This document shows, one piece after another, positions 1-11,170 of a stretch of DNA of 64,000 nt (position 1 is its first letter; the number at the start of each line of letters is the position of its first letter). The stretch covers positions 2,604,001 to 2,668,000 of the forward strand of contig NC_039506.1 of assembly GCF_003672135.1 (NCBI RefSeq), read 5' to 3'. Under the pieces are notes generated by a model that had not been told where the DNA came from, made no database searches, and worked only from the letters and a program-made list of their open reading frames with translations. This stretch comes from Ooceraea biroi (Eukaryota; Arthropoda; Insecta; Hymenoptera; Formicidae). The translations under genes and the position numbers were made by a program.

Positions 1-2394
1 GTTCTCCCTCAGTCACAGTCAGTGTTCTTTTGCCGTAGTTTTAGTCGGATTATTATTTCAGCAAGGGCTCAGGAACGATATGGAATTATCTTGGAAGTGT
101 ACGTGCATTCCTTCTGGATTTCCTTGTTGCTCCTTTGCAATTTGTTGCTCCGTGAGGGAATAAATCGTGCAGTTAGTTGCTCGCACGTATGACATACTAT
201 CTTGAATATGCGCATACATCGCAAGACGCACGCGCGTATTCTGGGAATCGCTTTTAATGCGCGATCCGTCGCTGCGCAAACTCGTCTTCTCATAATTGGT
301 TTCTTCCTTTATTTTCCTGCCTCTCTAAACCGCCACTCGATTCATTACGATCTCCTCTTCTTCGTCCCTCGCATACCGCTGACCTGACCGATATGACTCT
401 CGAACTAATGCACACGCTCTCGCTTAACGCCCCTAAAAATCCCTCTGCGAGCAATAAATCTGACGGCGCGCTTTCAATCATTCAAGCTCTCGAGGATTCT
501 TTAATAGAAAAAGCATAAAAATAGAAATAACAAGGTACTATAACTTTCATGCAGTAAATACAATTTCCAGTCGCAAAATCATCGATACATGTATCGAAGA
601 GGTTCGATCAAAATACTTTTGTGTGTCTTCTTGTTTCTTTCTTCTCTTTTTTTAATAACACAAAATGCCAAGACACATTTTAAAATGCGCAAAATTGCCA
701 CAGCCAGCTGCGCAGAGGTGAAAACGAGAATGCAGAAGAGACGTTACTAAAGTTCTTCACGAGAGACTCGCACGCGTAGACGAGAATTAAGGAACGCCTT
801 GGCGGTAAGGGTCGAGGCGCGAGACTTCCTAGTTGTCCCTGTACAAGGTTTTTTTCTCGCCATCATCGCGTTTCTCGTGGTCCCCCCTGTGTTTTGCGCG
901 TTACTCTTCCACGAACATACCTCGTCTTGGAGCTAACGAACGAGCTTGCCAACTGGGCTCTCGTAGGAGATGACGCATACACTCCCTCCTCGCCTTCCCT
1001 TTTCTCTTACAAGTGAAGGCGACAAGAAGAGGTGGTGAGGGTTCTAATCAAGGTGACTCTCCGGCTGGGAACTTCTAACTCCTTTCGCTCGGAACAGGAT
1101 GTCGGGTTCCAGGTACGTCGATCTGCAGCGTTCCGAGCTGCGGGAAACTAAGCCCTAAGGAAGATTATAGGGTGTCTGCATAGAGATGGTCCGAGTTTGC
1201 AGGGAGCGTCGTTGGGACCGCGGGCCAAGAGTGATTTTTCGGGATAAGCCAAGCGGCATCGTAAAATTTGTCGATTAAATAATTTCGAGACTCCTGGAAA
1301 ACTTTACAAAACTAGTTTCAGCTCTCCGAGGTGAAACTAGTATTCATGCCGCCGTGTAATCGCATGGTCCTCACCGTAAAATACTCACTGACATAAGCGC
1401 CTCTCGGTTTACGAAAACCGATACGAAAATGCCTTGACGAAATACGTTTCTCGTATCTCTCGCGTAGCGACCATTTTCCAACGATTGATCTCCTTTACTT
1501 CACATCCTTTTTCAGAATTTTAAGATAATATCACGTGAATTCACGCGATTGTCCTTGACATAAGAATTTCGCCAATTCTTTCCTCTCCGCTTCGTATTCC
1601 CAAAAAGAGACAAACGATGAGTCGAACCATAATCAACAGTAATTATCAAATTAATTAAAAAATATCAAAATTAATCAAAGTTACATTCGATGAACAATCC
1701 ACAATGTTACTCCAAGATACAACAGAACGGGGGAAGATTCGGTAATTTTCGTAAGCGAGATCAAAAAGGGGCGAAGCGAGAAGACCTTATCGGAAGACGA
1801 ATCAGTTTCCGCGTTTCGGGCAAGAGGAAAAAGAGGTATCAGCACGTCGGGGCGCATACTAAAGGATACTCGGACGACGCCGGTCAAACGTAATCCCTAG
1901 AAACGGCCGGGATCGTGGCATTAAGCGAAACCCTCGTGGTTCCGGCTGCAGGTCGGGACTCCTGGCCGGTCGTTCGGCTTCGAAGTCGCCGGGTGTGAGA
2001 ATAGGTCGGCGGCCGGGTGTTGAATAGCTGCTGTTACAGAAGGTAATGCGTGTACGGGTGGAGACCCTGAGGAGCCGGCGACGTTGGCGAAGATGAGAGG
2101 GGGACACGGAGGAGACCGTGGCGGTGCAGCCAAGGTGTTAACGTTTGCTTTATAGCGAGAGCGCTCCACACGGCCGGGCAATGGTTTAATACTTATGTTG
2201 GCGCGCACGCTGAGCGGCATACAAACACCATGGGAGCGAGCCCGTGACGGCGCCCACCTGCACCACATTGATATTAACGGGACACGGGGTGTATATTCGC
2301 CGTAATGCGAACGCGTTAAATGCTCGAATGATCCATGCTGGCAGTCATGTACGTGCGTTCTTGGCGGCGACATTCCCTGATGCTGCCGAAACGA

Positions 2395-2426
<32 letters not shown>

Positions 2427-3968
2427 GTCTCTTTCTTTCTCTCATTTTGCGCGTTATCAAATTATCGAGGTGTCCTGTTCTCTGTCGAGTCTGTCGATTT
2501 GCAAAAATCAATATATATTCTTTTATCCTGCTCTTCTATTTTTTTAACTTATATAGTTTATGTAACAACACATCATGAGGCATGAGGTCGCAAGGTGAAT
2601 GAAAAAAGGATGAGAATATCATTAATATGCACCTTGAGGTCTACAAACATGCAAGAAATCTCTCTTTCCTATGAGATCAAATGAGCGAGAGAAACGAGAG
2701 CGGAGGAGAATTATCGATCCGGTGTCTGTGGATGTATTTTAATTTTACGATACCTCGCGTGTTAATGCGCGCACGGACGTCGCGCTCCCATATGTCGGCG
2801 TCGCGGAAATATACGCGTGCTGGCGCGGGCTATGCATATAATGGGCGCCCGTTAAATGGCGAAATGACCGGCAGGTTTATATACATTGCTATGAGATGTT
2901 AATACGACACCCGTTGTCGGTTCAACGCGTGCGTCTCTTCCTTCTCACCCTCGTTCGAGCCCGTTTCTCTCTTCCTCCTCCTCGCTTCTTTCTCGCGTTT
3001 TCGAGATCCGCTCTGCCCGGTCTTCTCTCCATCGTGCCACGCTCCTTTATTTTATAGTTATGCAGCGAGGACGCTTTTACTACGGCCACGCGAGCGTTTC
3101 GCGGTTCCAACTCGCGGCCTGCGAGCGGTTTTACTGCCACGAAGCTTTCCTTTATTTATTGACGCGAAGCAGTCACGCAGAAGGAACAGCGCATCGAATA
3201 GCGCGACAAATCGGGACGAACAATGCTCCAGCAAATGAATGCTCTTTCGGCGAATGATTGAAGCTAGTCTGCATTGAAAACGGTGGAAAATCTTGACCGC
3301 CATAAAGTGATCGTTATTTCACATTAAATGCGACTCTCGCACGCGTTCGCCGTTTCCGATCTAATGTAAGATTGGCAAGACATGATTGCGCCCGATTACA
3401 AATGCAGATATAAATGTGCTCTCTCCGTGCGCGGTGCGTGATATTTCTTACGCTAGGATCATTATTGTCGCAGCGCAATCTGCGCGATTTTCCGCGGTAG
3501 ATAGTGAAAGGTTCTTTACACGAAACGCGTGTCTCGCCTGTTACCCCCTATGTAGCGTGTTCCGCAATTATTACGGATCCTTAAGCACCGCGATATTTCT
3601 CGAAATATTGCTGCTACTTTGGCATACTTCGCCATCGGCAACAACGTTAATAAATAAACGTTAAAGAACAGTCGGCTTCCGTCGAAAAAAAAAAGTGTAA
3701 TTGCACGAATTTATCGAATTAAATTAGCGATTTTATGTTCCGTGTATTTGCAACTACAGAATTGCACAAGACTTCTCTCTTTCGAATTTTGTGAGGATTT
3801 GTAATCGTTGTATCTAGTATCACAAGATAAATGTAAGATTCGGGCTTTTAAACTAAAGCGATGCATTAACGATAACGTAAGAATTGATCAGTGAAAATAA
3901 TTCCAAACGCGTGCAAGAGAATTGATGATGTCATCAATTAACATTAGATTGATATGTAATAAATTGTT
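1..3968. other. Intron or flank downstream of zinc-finger exon 5
   Basis: No convincing exon was seen. The region begins AT-moderate, has a CpG-rich part at about 1900-2250, a CT tract near 2400 and another GC-rich, pyrimidine-biased part at 2930-3140. Open frames here lack domains and follow base composition. A small exon completing the interrupted finger could be hidden here, or the region may be intron extending past the left edge. Confidence 0.6.
2395..2443. repeat. (CT)n microsatellite
   Basis: About 13 perfect CT units (2395-2420) grade into imperfect CT/TTTC repeats. It produces low-complexity Ser/Leu open frames on the plus strand that are not genes. Confidence 0.95.
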
Positions 3969-3974
3969 ACTTAC

Positions 3975-4451
3975 TTCGTATAGAAGCTTTTCTTACACTC
4001 CAAACAGACGAAGCATCGGTGACGACCAGTTTCGTCTGACGGCAGGGAAGCGCTGCATATTCTCTCATGAGCGTTGAGTTGCGATCTTCTCGAGAACGAG
4101 ATTGAGCACTTTGCGCAAGGGAAAGGTTTCTCTCCGGTGTGCTGTCTGATGTGATTCCGTAATGAAGTTTTCGTGAAGACCTTCGTGCAAATCGGGCAAT
4201 GATACTTCGGCAGCAACTTGCTCGAAGCGGACTCCTCCTCGTTAGCTTCGATCATGCCGGCGTGGAGAGCCTCGTGGAAGATGAGTTCAGATTGTGAGTC
4301 CGTCGAGAAGACGCATTCCTTGCATTTCCATTCTTTCTTCACGCCTACCACTTGCGCCGCGTCCGATGTGTCACTCTTTCTACAGCTACCGTGTCGCGTG
4401 TGTTTGGTAACGTCTTGAGATAAGGCGAATAGCGTCCCGCATCGAGGGCAC
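3975..4451 (-). CDS. Zinc-finger gene, coding exon 5, truncated finger at end
   Basis: This exon completes codon 732 and encodes residues 733-890. The acceptor is CGTGACAG before 4451. The phase-2 join recreates HRCPRC, which completes a cysteine pair and supports the splice. Fingers lie at 733-752, 775-795, 817-836 (followed by TGEKPF) and 844-864 (C2HC). A last one begins at C881/C884 and has no histidines before the end. The exon ends at a perfect GTAAGT (3974-3969) two bases into a codon; reading through gives an immediate TAA. The next exon was not located in 1-3968. Confidence 0.8.
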
Positions 4452-7400
4452 CTGTCACGAAAAAAAATATCATTAGCTGCGGCGTCACACGTATGTGTAA
4501 CGCTCGATATTTGATAATGCAGTAGATTTACAAATCGGTATCCTTGAAAATATAATACAAGAAATTAAAGTTAAAGGAATTTAGCGATAAGGAGAAATTT
4601 CATCTCAGGAATAGATCAATTTTATAAGAATGAGTAAGAAAAAATAAAATGTTTTAGAATGTATGTAAGATAAATATGTAAATAAATTGTATCTAAAAAT
4701 GGCACCGTGCATTTATCAAGTATAGCGAAATAGCTAAGAAAAGCTACCTGTGGCAGAGCTCCGGATGATGCTGAAGAAGATGACTCTTGTGAGTCGCGAG
4801 ATTAAGCTGTTTCTCCTTGCAGTGCGGACACTCCCGCTCCACGACAGTCGACGTGGACGATTCTTCCCGATTCTTGTGGGCTTTTACGATCTCCTTGTGA
4901 CTGGAGGTTCTCCGATGCACAACTGCTTCTTGGGCGGTGGCGAAATTCATCGAGCAGAACGAGCAATAATATGGCGCCGCGGGTCGCGCGGCCACCACCG
5001 GCGCATCTTCGCTTTTCTCTCCTGAATTGTTCGCGACGTGGTAGTTGAGTTGGTGGCGTTGAAGCGAGACCAGGGACCGGACGATTTGGGGGCACTGATC
5101 GCATCTGATAAATTGCTGATACTCGTCAGACGCGGTGTAGCTCGCGTCGTGACCGGTCTCCTTGGCGTGCAAACGCAGCTGGAAGTTGTATCGAAATTGC
5201 CGATCGCAACTGCCGCAGGCTAACGCCCGTTGACGACTAATTACCACCGGCACGGAGCCGTTCATCATCGATACCACGTCACGATGACTCGTACTCAGGA
5301 GGTGAGACTCCATTGTCCCGCTGTCCGCGCACCAGTATTCACACGGGTTGCATCTGCAACTGCCTCCGATCTGAGAAGAAAGGAAGAAAGAAAACTCGCT
5401 TGGAAAATCTCTCTATGGATCTACAGACATGTATAGGACATGTATAGTGCAGGTTGTCCAGTTGATTCAGCAATTTAGTCTCTCAGCTATCATTCATATA
5501 ATGTTCACTCGAGCAATGACTCATCGACAGGTGCAGGAACCATGTGCATGATCGCGCGATGCCTCCAGCGGAAAGGCAAATACGGATGTATCGGATCTGA
5601 TCTTGACAAGTCTTTCATGTCCAAGAAATCCGGCCGCGATTAACGATCGACAACTCACCCGTTCCAGGGTCTTGGCGTGGAGATCGGAACGCCAATGAAG
5701 CAGGAACGTCTCTTCGGTGTTGCAGTAGAAATGACACGAGGCGCATTGGAAAGGACACTGCCGCACGACATTCGCCATGTTCTCCAACAGGAAGCGGCGC
5801 GCGTTTGGACTCCAAGGACCTGCTCCTGCCACGCGACAATGGTAATGGGAAAGCAAATGTTTGCCCATCTGAGGCCTCCTTACGCGCGCGTGGCACATCT
5901 CGCACGAGAGTATCTCCTTCTCCCTCCGACGCAGAACTTTCTTCGTTTCCTTTTGCTCGGGTTCTCTTTTTGTTTTCTGAAAATACTTCACCATTTAATC
6001 GGCCAGTTTGCACAAGCCAAGTGACACTCGCGATGGTGTGACAGAGACATGACCGTTTGCAACGATCCCTCTTTCTGGGGATCCGTGCAAAATACAGATT
6101 TCTTAGTTGTCTAGACAGACGTTATGTCTCATGCAAGTAGGAAAAAAAAGAAAGATATAGCATATTCTATCATACTGTCGCGTAAGGTAGAGTAGGAAAA
6201 TTGTTCAACGAGAAAAAAGCTTCTCTTGAACATTACAAGAGAGAAAGAGAGAAAAAATTGTTCTTTTATGGAGTAGAAGAAAATGAAAAAGAAATATAAT
6301 TGCGATGAGCATAATTACAACAAAGATTGAAAAAAATGAAAGGTGCCTAATGAAAATCATTACCATCGCGAGCGAAGTCTGCCTGCGAGCAGACACTCTA
6401 CGGTTAGCGTGCGGGTTCACGCCGCGCGATAGATGCAGGCTGCCGTCGAGCTCTCTAATGCTCCTTCTGGCGTGCAAATCAGAGAGCAGATGCCTGTTGT
6501 AGACCAATCGTGAGGCGAGCTTCCTGCCGCAAGGATTGCACCAATATCCCGATTCGATATCCGCTCGTGCACCCGGTACCCATTTCCCCCGTGTGTATCC
6601 TGGCGGCGGCTGTCCGGATGTGTCCTTGCTCTCGTATTCCTCGACCTTCTGTAATAGTCGGCGTCTCTTTGTCCAATAAATCATCATCGGGCGCGTGAAG
6701 TCTCGCGCGCGCGCTCATAGAATCATATTACGTGTCGAATTCATGCTGACGCGGAATCGGACGTGCAGCATGATTTCCCATTAACCGACAAACAGAAAAT
6801 TGATGACTCGAATTGATATTATTTTCAAAACTCACGCTTCTTTTATTCGAATCTAGTTTGTTGGTAGCACTCTACTGACTCTACTTGACCTACCTTTGAT
6901 TCGCTCTTCAGATTCCGAAACCATAATACTTGTGATTTACGACAGTGAGCTATTTCTTCTAATCTTAAAGTAAATCTTGTCCTTCTTACTTGCGTGGGTC
7001 TCCATTTGCCACCGGTGTACGTTGGCGGGGGATGTTCCTGATGATCGTCCTCCGGATCCACATCCTCCTCATGCATATGTGGCATGTCCTGCGGCGAATC
7101 GCCGAGTCCGGGCTTCCACTTGCCGCCGATGTGACCCCGCGGGGGACGCGCCCGGTTCTCGGTGTCGTCAGAATCCGAATAGGAGTCATCCTCCCCGAGA
7201 TCGTCGTCCAGCATGTCGTCCTCGGTGTCGTCGTCCTGCTGGTACTCGAACTCGTATCTCGCCAGCTCCTTGTTCTCGTTATTCTCGAGCGCGAGGTCGG
7301 CGAGAATGGTGTCCTCCAGCCAGCTCTGCTGATCGGACTCCATCCGCTGGGGATTCTCCTGCCGCTTACGGTCGATCTGCTTCGAATCGGTCATCAGACT

Positions 7401-7958
7401 CTCCAGCGACGTCTCCGACTCGTGCTTCGTCGGGAAAACCGAGCCTTCCATGCTCGGACCTGCCTGCGTCATTGACTGCGTCAATTTGCTCTGCGTGACG
7501 GTCGACGAAGTTTTACCAGTCGGGGAGCCGACGATATCGGGGAACACGAGAGACTGGATGCACAAGTGATCCGTAGGATCGTCTAGGTCGCTCACGGTGG
7601 GTAACATGCTGTGAAGTTTATCCTTCGCGCCGGTCTCGTCAGCATCCACCTGACTCTTCTGGCCCTTTTTCCGCCTGTCCTCCTTCTTGAACTTTCTACT
7701 ATTCTCCAGCAAGGTCGGCGCGCGTCGCAGATTCGACTTTGCGCTGCTCTGCAATTCCAACGAGCTGAAGAACGCGTCCGCATTTAGGATCTCGGGGTAG
7801 GACACCGTCGTCGGCGTCGAGGGTGACTCGTGGACGTTCTTGTCGTCGGGAGGTCGACAACCTGACCGACGATGACGCACATAATTGTCAAGACCGTGTA
7901 CTGTCAAATTGCACTTGATGCAGAAGTGGGTGTCATCGTCGTCTTCGTAGCTTTCCAT
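3975..7958 (-). CDS. Multi-exon C2H2 zinc-finger protein, 3' end missing
   Basis: Five coding exons on the minus strand join in frame (7958-6990, 6648-6364, 5976-5659, 5370-4748, 4451-3975) to give 890 complete residues plus a split codon. Introns are 341, 387, 288 and 296 bp with GT..AG ends. The protein starts with a C2HC finger (residues 13-34). A low-complexity acidic region with Asp/Glu runs around 235-265 follows, then three GKW-P motifs (278-283, 316-321, 343-348), then about a dozen fingers from residue 360 onward. Many fingers have the long C-x2-C-x12-H-x5-H spacing typical of U1/Jaz-like fingers; classical fingers with a TGEKPF linker come last. This suggests a nuclear nucleic-acid-binding protein. 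I do not recognise the specific orthologue. The last exon stops inside a finger at a GTAAGT donor, so more exons must exist. The exon model is my own splice inference. Confidence 0.85.
4748..5370 (-). CDS. Zinc-finger gene, coding exon 4
   Basis: This exon encodes residues 525-731 and two bases of codon 732. The acceptor TTTCTTCTCAG precedes 5370, and CACAG|GTAGC is the donor at 4747. Fingers are visible at 531-553, 576-598 and 660-682 (C-x2-C-x12-H-x5-H), at 614-635 (H-x4-H spacing) and at 705-726 (irregular). The exon starts upstream of the first in-frame ATG (5313); the 19 added residues contain the cysteine pair that completes the first finger. Confidence 0.85.
5659..5976 (-). CDS. Zinc-finger gene, coding exon 3
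   Basis: This exon encodes residues 419-524. The acceptor TATTTTCAG precedes 5976 and the donor is a perfect GTGAGT at 5658-5653; both are phase 0. It opens with a Lys/Arg/Glu-rich stretch that could be a nuclear localisation signal. Two fingers follow: C443/C446 with H458 and H462 or H464, and C496-x2-C499-x12-H512-x5-H518. Confidence 0.85.
6364..6648 (-). CDS. Zinc-finger gene, coding exon 2
   Basis: This exon encodes residues 324-418. The acceptor is ATTACAG just before 6648 and the donor is GTAATG at 6363; both are phase 0. It carries the third GKW-P motif (RGKWVP, residues 343-348), matching two in exon 1 and so supporting the join. A C-x2-C-x12-H-x5-H finger follows at 360-382. The acceptor has a poor pyrimidine tract, and an alternative AG lies at codon 7 of the longer open frame, so the exact start could shift by a few codons. 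Confidence 0.8.
6990..7958 (-). CDS. Zinc-finger gene, coding exon 1 (N-terminus)
   Basis: This exon encodes residues 1-323. The ATG at 7958 is chosen because the frame is open from there and an acceptor-like TTTCGCTGCAG lies 25 bases upstream (exon boundary about 7983), which implies an upstream non-coding exon. Residues 13-34 form a C-x2-C-x12-H-x4-C finger. The middle is Ser/Thr-rich and then strongly acidic. The end carries two copies of a GGKW(K/R)P motif 38 residues apart. The exon ends after CAA at a GTAAGA donor (6989-6984), phase 0. Unspliced, the frame would run 48 more codons of unremarkable sequence to a stop at 6843. Confidence 0.85.
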
Positions 7959-7983
7959 TGATTGAGTTTAGATTCCAGTAAAA

Positions 7984-8699
7984 CTGCAGCGAAATAAACG
8001 GAAAATAATTATGTTATTTTATTTTCAAGTATGATTTTCCAAAGTTCCAAATCTGTTGCAACATTATTAAAAGCACGAACGTTTACTACCTATGTCAATT
8101 TAATGCAGTGAAAAATATACTTTTTTGAATAACTAAATAGAATAATCTTTAAAATTTTAGCACCCACAATTAAAACATTGACGGTTTGGAAAAACATATG
8201 TATAATTTTTAAAAATTAATTAAAATATATTGTAGAGTGATTTAAAATAATAATATGTATATATAATTATTACAAGTATAAGATATATATTTCGGGTATT
8301 TTTTGATATAATGGTTCTACAATCACGCGTTTTTCTTGCCGCGGACTCGCGCTCGTCTTGCTCTCATCACTTTGTGCTTTTCAACTGATGTCTCTCTTAT
8401 TCGTTATTTTCGATTCTCGTCTCTTTCGAAAACAATATATCCTTGTCAGAGTCCTTGTATTTACTATGTGTATTGTGACAAAGAAATACATATATCTAGC
8501 ATCAATTAAATTCGAAATCGTCATTTTCTACAATATTTTAAAAATTGTTATTTAATAAAGAATCAAATTTGTGTGTGTGTTTTATACTGTTCACTTCTTG
8601 TCTCAACGAAATTGTAAGAAAGCAACGTGTATAAAAAGACCGCTTCTCAGCCGCTGCTTCATTTCGACGTCGGGAATTCATTTGTCCGCGGTTGCGAGT
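7984..8699. other. AT-rich region upstream of zinc-finger coding exons
   Basis: AT-rich sequence with no open frame of interest, probably a 5' intron of the zinc-finger gene. A TATAAAAAG on the plus strand at 8630-8638 has no gene after it. Confidence 0.45.
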
Positions 8700-9420
8700 A
8701 TCCCCGCGAAGTGAATTTCGAGGACCGTTTAGCCGTCATACCCCGATCACGCGTCACGCAACAACCGCGTCATGGACAGCTCGCTGAGGACAATCGCGTT
8801 AGCGAACCGCAGTGGGCAAATTGAAGGTCCGATATTCGCGCAGCAGAGAAGGGAAACAAGTTGACGCTTCGTGCGGGCCGGGGGCAGGAAGATCGGTCGA
8901 TGCCGCTTGGCCGTTATTCGGACGACGACACTTCGCCTCCCAGTCCTGGCCGCCCCCTTCCCCCCGCTCCACCAACCCTCTGCAGCCCCCGCCGCCCTCC
9001 ACTTACCACCACGTCCCCCCTTACTACCGGAGGCAGCCCGTGCGGCGTCCTCCACGTCACCCTCCTCCCCCATCGTTGTTGCGCCCTTTCTGTGTTTCCC
9101 CTTTCCGAAGTCTACGAACCGGCAGCGACCTCGTGGCTCCGTCTCTCGTCTTATTAAGCGGAGAAAACTAGCGAATGAAATTTCCATCCACCTCCAAAAC
9201 ACACTCATCGGTGTCATCCCCCAACCCCCTTTCCTCACCGGGCCGCTCTATCTGTCCGCCAGCGTCCTGTCGAATGGCTAATATCCCCGGGTCTCCCGGT
9301 TTCGTCGTCGTTCGTAGTTTACCTTTGACGTGACTGAAATTCGATTTGCGCCGGGAACTTGCAAAAATGTTTCCGCTTACCGGGCGTAACCGACTTAGCG
9401 CCCTTGATCGGATGTCGCGT
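8700..9420 (-). promoter_or_regulatory. CpG-rich block, candidate promoter/5' UTR of zinc-finger gene
   Basis: This is a GC- and CpG-rich island between AT-rich DNA, 0.8-1.4 kb upstream of the zinc-finger start. Minus-strand donors GTAAGT (9006-9001) and GTAAGC (about 9380) lie inside it and could splice to the acceptor at about 7984, giving a non-coding first exon. The frame from such an exon would not continue into the ATG at 7958, so it would be 5' UTR. No TATA box or initiator was fixed on the minus strand. This is inference from composition and splice signals. Confidence 0.4.
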
Positions 9421-10875
9421 ATCACGCGCGGCTGCATAACGGAAGGGACCGCGAGCGAGCCACCCCACCGGTGGATTACTCCCCCGTTGCCGATCTACCA
9501 GCGATGAGTAAACTTCGTATAAAATTTTCCGGGGAGTTTTTTGTAATTTGTTCTCTTGCGGTAACAGGGGATGTAACGGTGATCGTGTGCGTGTGGGGAG
9601 ACACATGTACACGTACGCACATGCACAACACCGTGATCTTGCTATGCGCAACCGTGGTATTCAATAATGCATCCTGCTGCAGATCCAAGATATCTTCACA
9701 TTCTACGCGATGCTGATGCGATGTACAATGTACATGGTGTTCTGCATTATCGTTGAGCGAACCAATCAATAAAACTCATCGACAAATTTAACTTAAGCAG
9801 ATTTTGTTTGAGCAAGATTGTAATAAAAGATAATAATAAAAGATAAAAGATAATCTTTAGCAAAATTTAGACAAGGAATATCTGAACTTTGGATATCTGG
9901 CTTTTTGTCAAACTTTGTAGAACTTTATTATATAGAACTAAATCTAAATTCATCCCTCATTCATATCCTTATTAGGAATGTGGACTATACACATCCTGTA
10001 CATTCGCGTTAATCGTGCAGCCAATCATGGATTGAGCGATTCTAATAACGACTGCAAACAGAACGTTGACAAATCGAAATAAACGGATTCACGAAAAACG
10101 TGATCAGCTCGACGTATTGGATCCTAAACTCGAACGATTCTGTATAAATCTGCCGTATCACGTATGTAACACGTGTACGACATTAATAAGGAGATGTCTG
10201 CGAGTATCGCGGAGGGTGAACGGAGGTTCGCCAAGATTTACGAGTATTTGCCGAAAAAACAAGAATGATCGTTAATTGGGCGACGTCGTTGAGACATCGA
10301 TACGTCAATATTAATATCCATGGTTGACGCATCGCGCGGCACTTCTGGCTAACTGCTCATCGTTGCCGGTGATCGAGGATTGCCGATGACTAATCCCTAA
10401 TTACAGATCGCAGTGCGGAAAAAGGATGCGCACCTGCTGCCAATGGGATTCGCGTGAACACGAGATTACTCCTCGCAATGTCCTCACGATTCAATCGACG
10501 ACGGAAAAGACGAGAAAAGGCGAGAGGTAAGTACTCGTTGAATGCCACGAATAGATTTCCTGTAATTTGTCACTGTACGCACGTACTGTGTACACCGCGA
10601 CTGTAACGCAGAGACTCCCTTGTCGTAAAAAATTATTTTCTTATTAACAGACATATTAAATGTAAAATCAAGATATAAAATTGCACTATATTACAACAAA
10701 TTAATTATTACAGAGTAAGGTCTATACGTTTTATAGAGCCTGTACATAGTTTCTTAAATTATCGGAGAGGTCAATGCGATCTTCATGGGGAGCGCAACGC
10801 AGCCTCCACCATGGCTTCGATCACCATTACTAATCTGACCGGAATGATCGAGGGTTCTGCACTCTCCCTCGCTTG
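9421..10875. other. Intergenic, with possible splice signals near 10.5 kb
   Basis: No domain-bearing frame was found. A plus-strand ATG at 10478 opens 16 codons (MSSRFNRRRKRREKAR) that end at a very good donor GAG|GTAAGTA (GT at 10527-10528). A pyrimidine-rich acceptor TTATTAACAG ends at 10650, and joining them stays open for another 22 codons before a stop. This may be a short non-coding or small-peptide transcript, or chance. Confidence 0.25.
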
Positions 10876-11170
10876 ATGCCCGCTATAATTAACAATAATC
10901 AGCGCGATCCCTTGGACAAGAATGCGCCGGCCTCTCGCACGACCCCGTCACCGAAATCGAAGCCCGAGCGAGTCGAAGTCAAGGAGGAAGAAGAAGAGAA
11001 GCGAGACGACGGAGAGAAGGATCCTTACGGGACTCGTCGAACGAAATTAGACGATCTCGATCCGAAGCCGTAAGCGACCACGACTCTATTCCCGCAGACT
11101 CTCTTAACCTCCTTTTCATCGCTCCTCTCTTCGGTGCAGGAACGATGAGATCTACCGAGTGATCGTATGA
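10876..11170 (+). CDS. Candidate small two-exon gene or 3' end of a gene, unknown function
   Basis: From the ATG at 10876 a frame runs 64 codons and two bases to a donor GTAAGC at 11070. A 70-bp intron with a clear pyrimidine tract and TCGGTGCAG acceptor (ending 11139) follows. The second exon, in the matching phase, adds nine residues (NDEIYRVIV after the split codon) and a TGA at 11168-11170. The product of about 74 residues is hydrophilic, with Ser/Pro, then a Glu/Lys run, then DPYGTRRTKLDDLDPKP. Intron size, splice sites and phase agree well for an insect gene. The start context is weak. The 5' part could instead begin at an AG at 10901-10902, making this the last exons of a longer gene. 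No family is recognised, and chance remains possible. Confidence 0.4.

Noticed and set aside
8630..8638. TATAAAAAG, TATA-box-like
   Set aside because: No initiator or coding frame with support follows on the plus strand; frequent by chance in AT-rich DNA.
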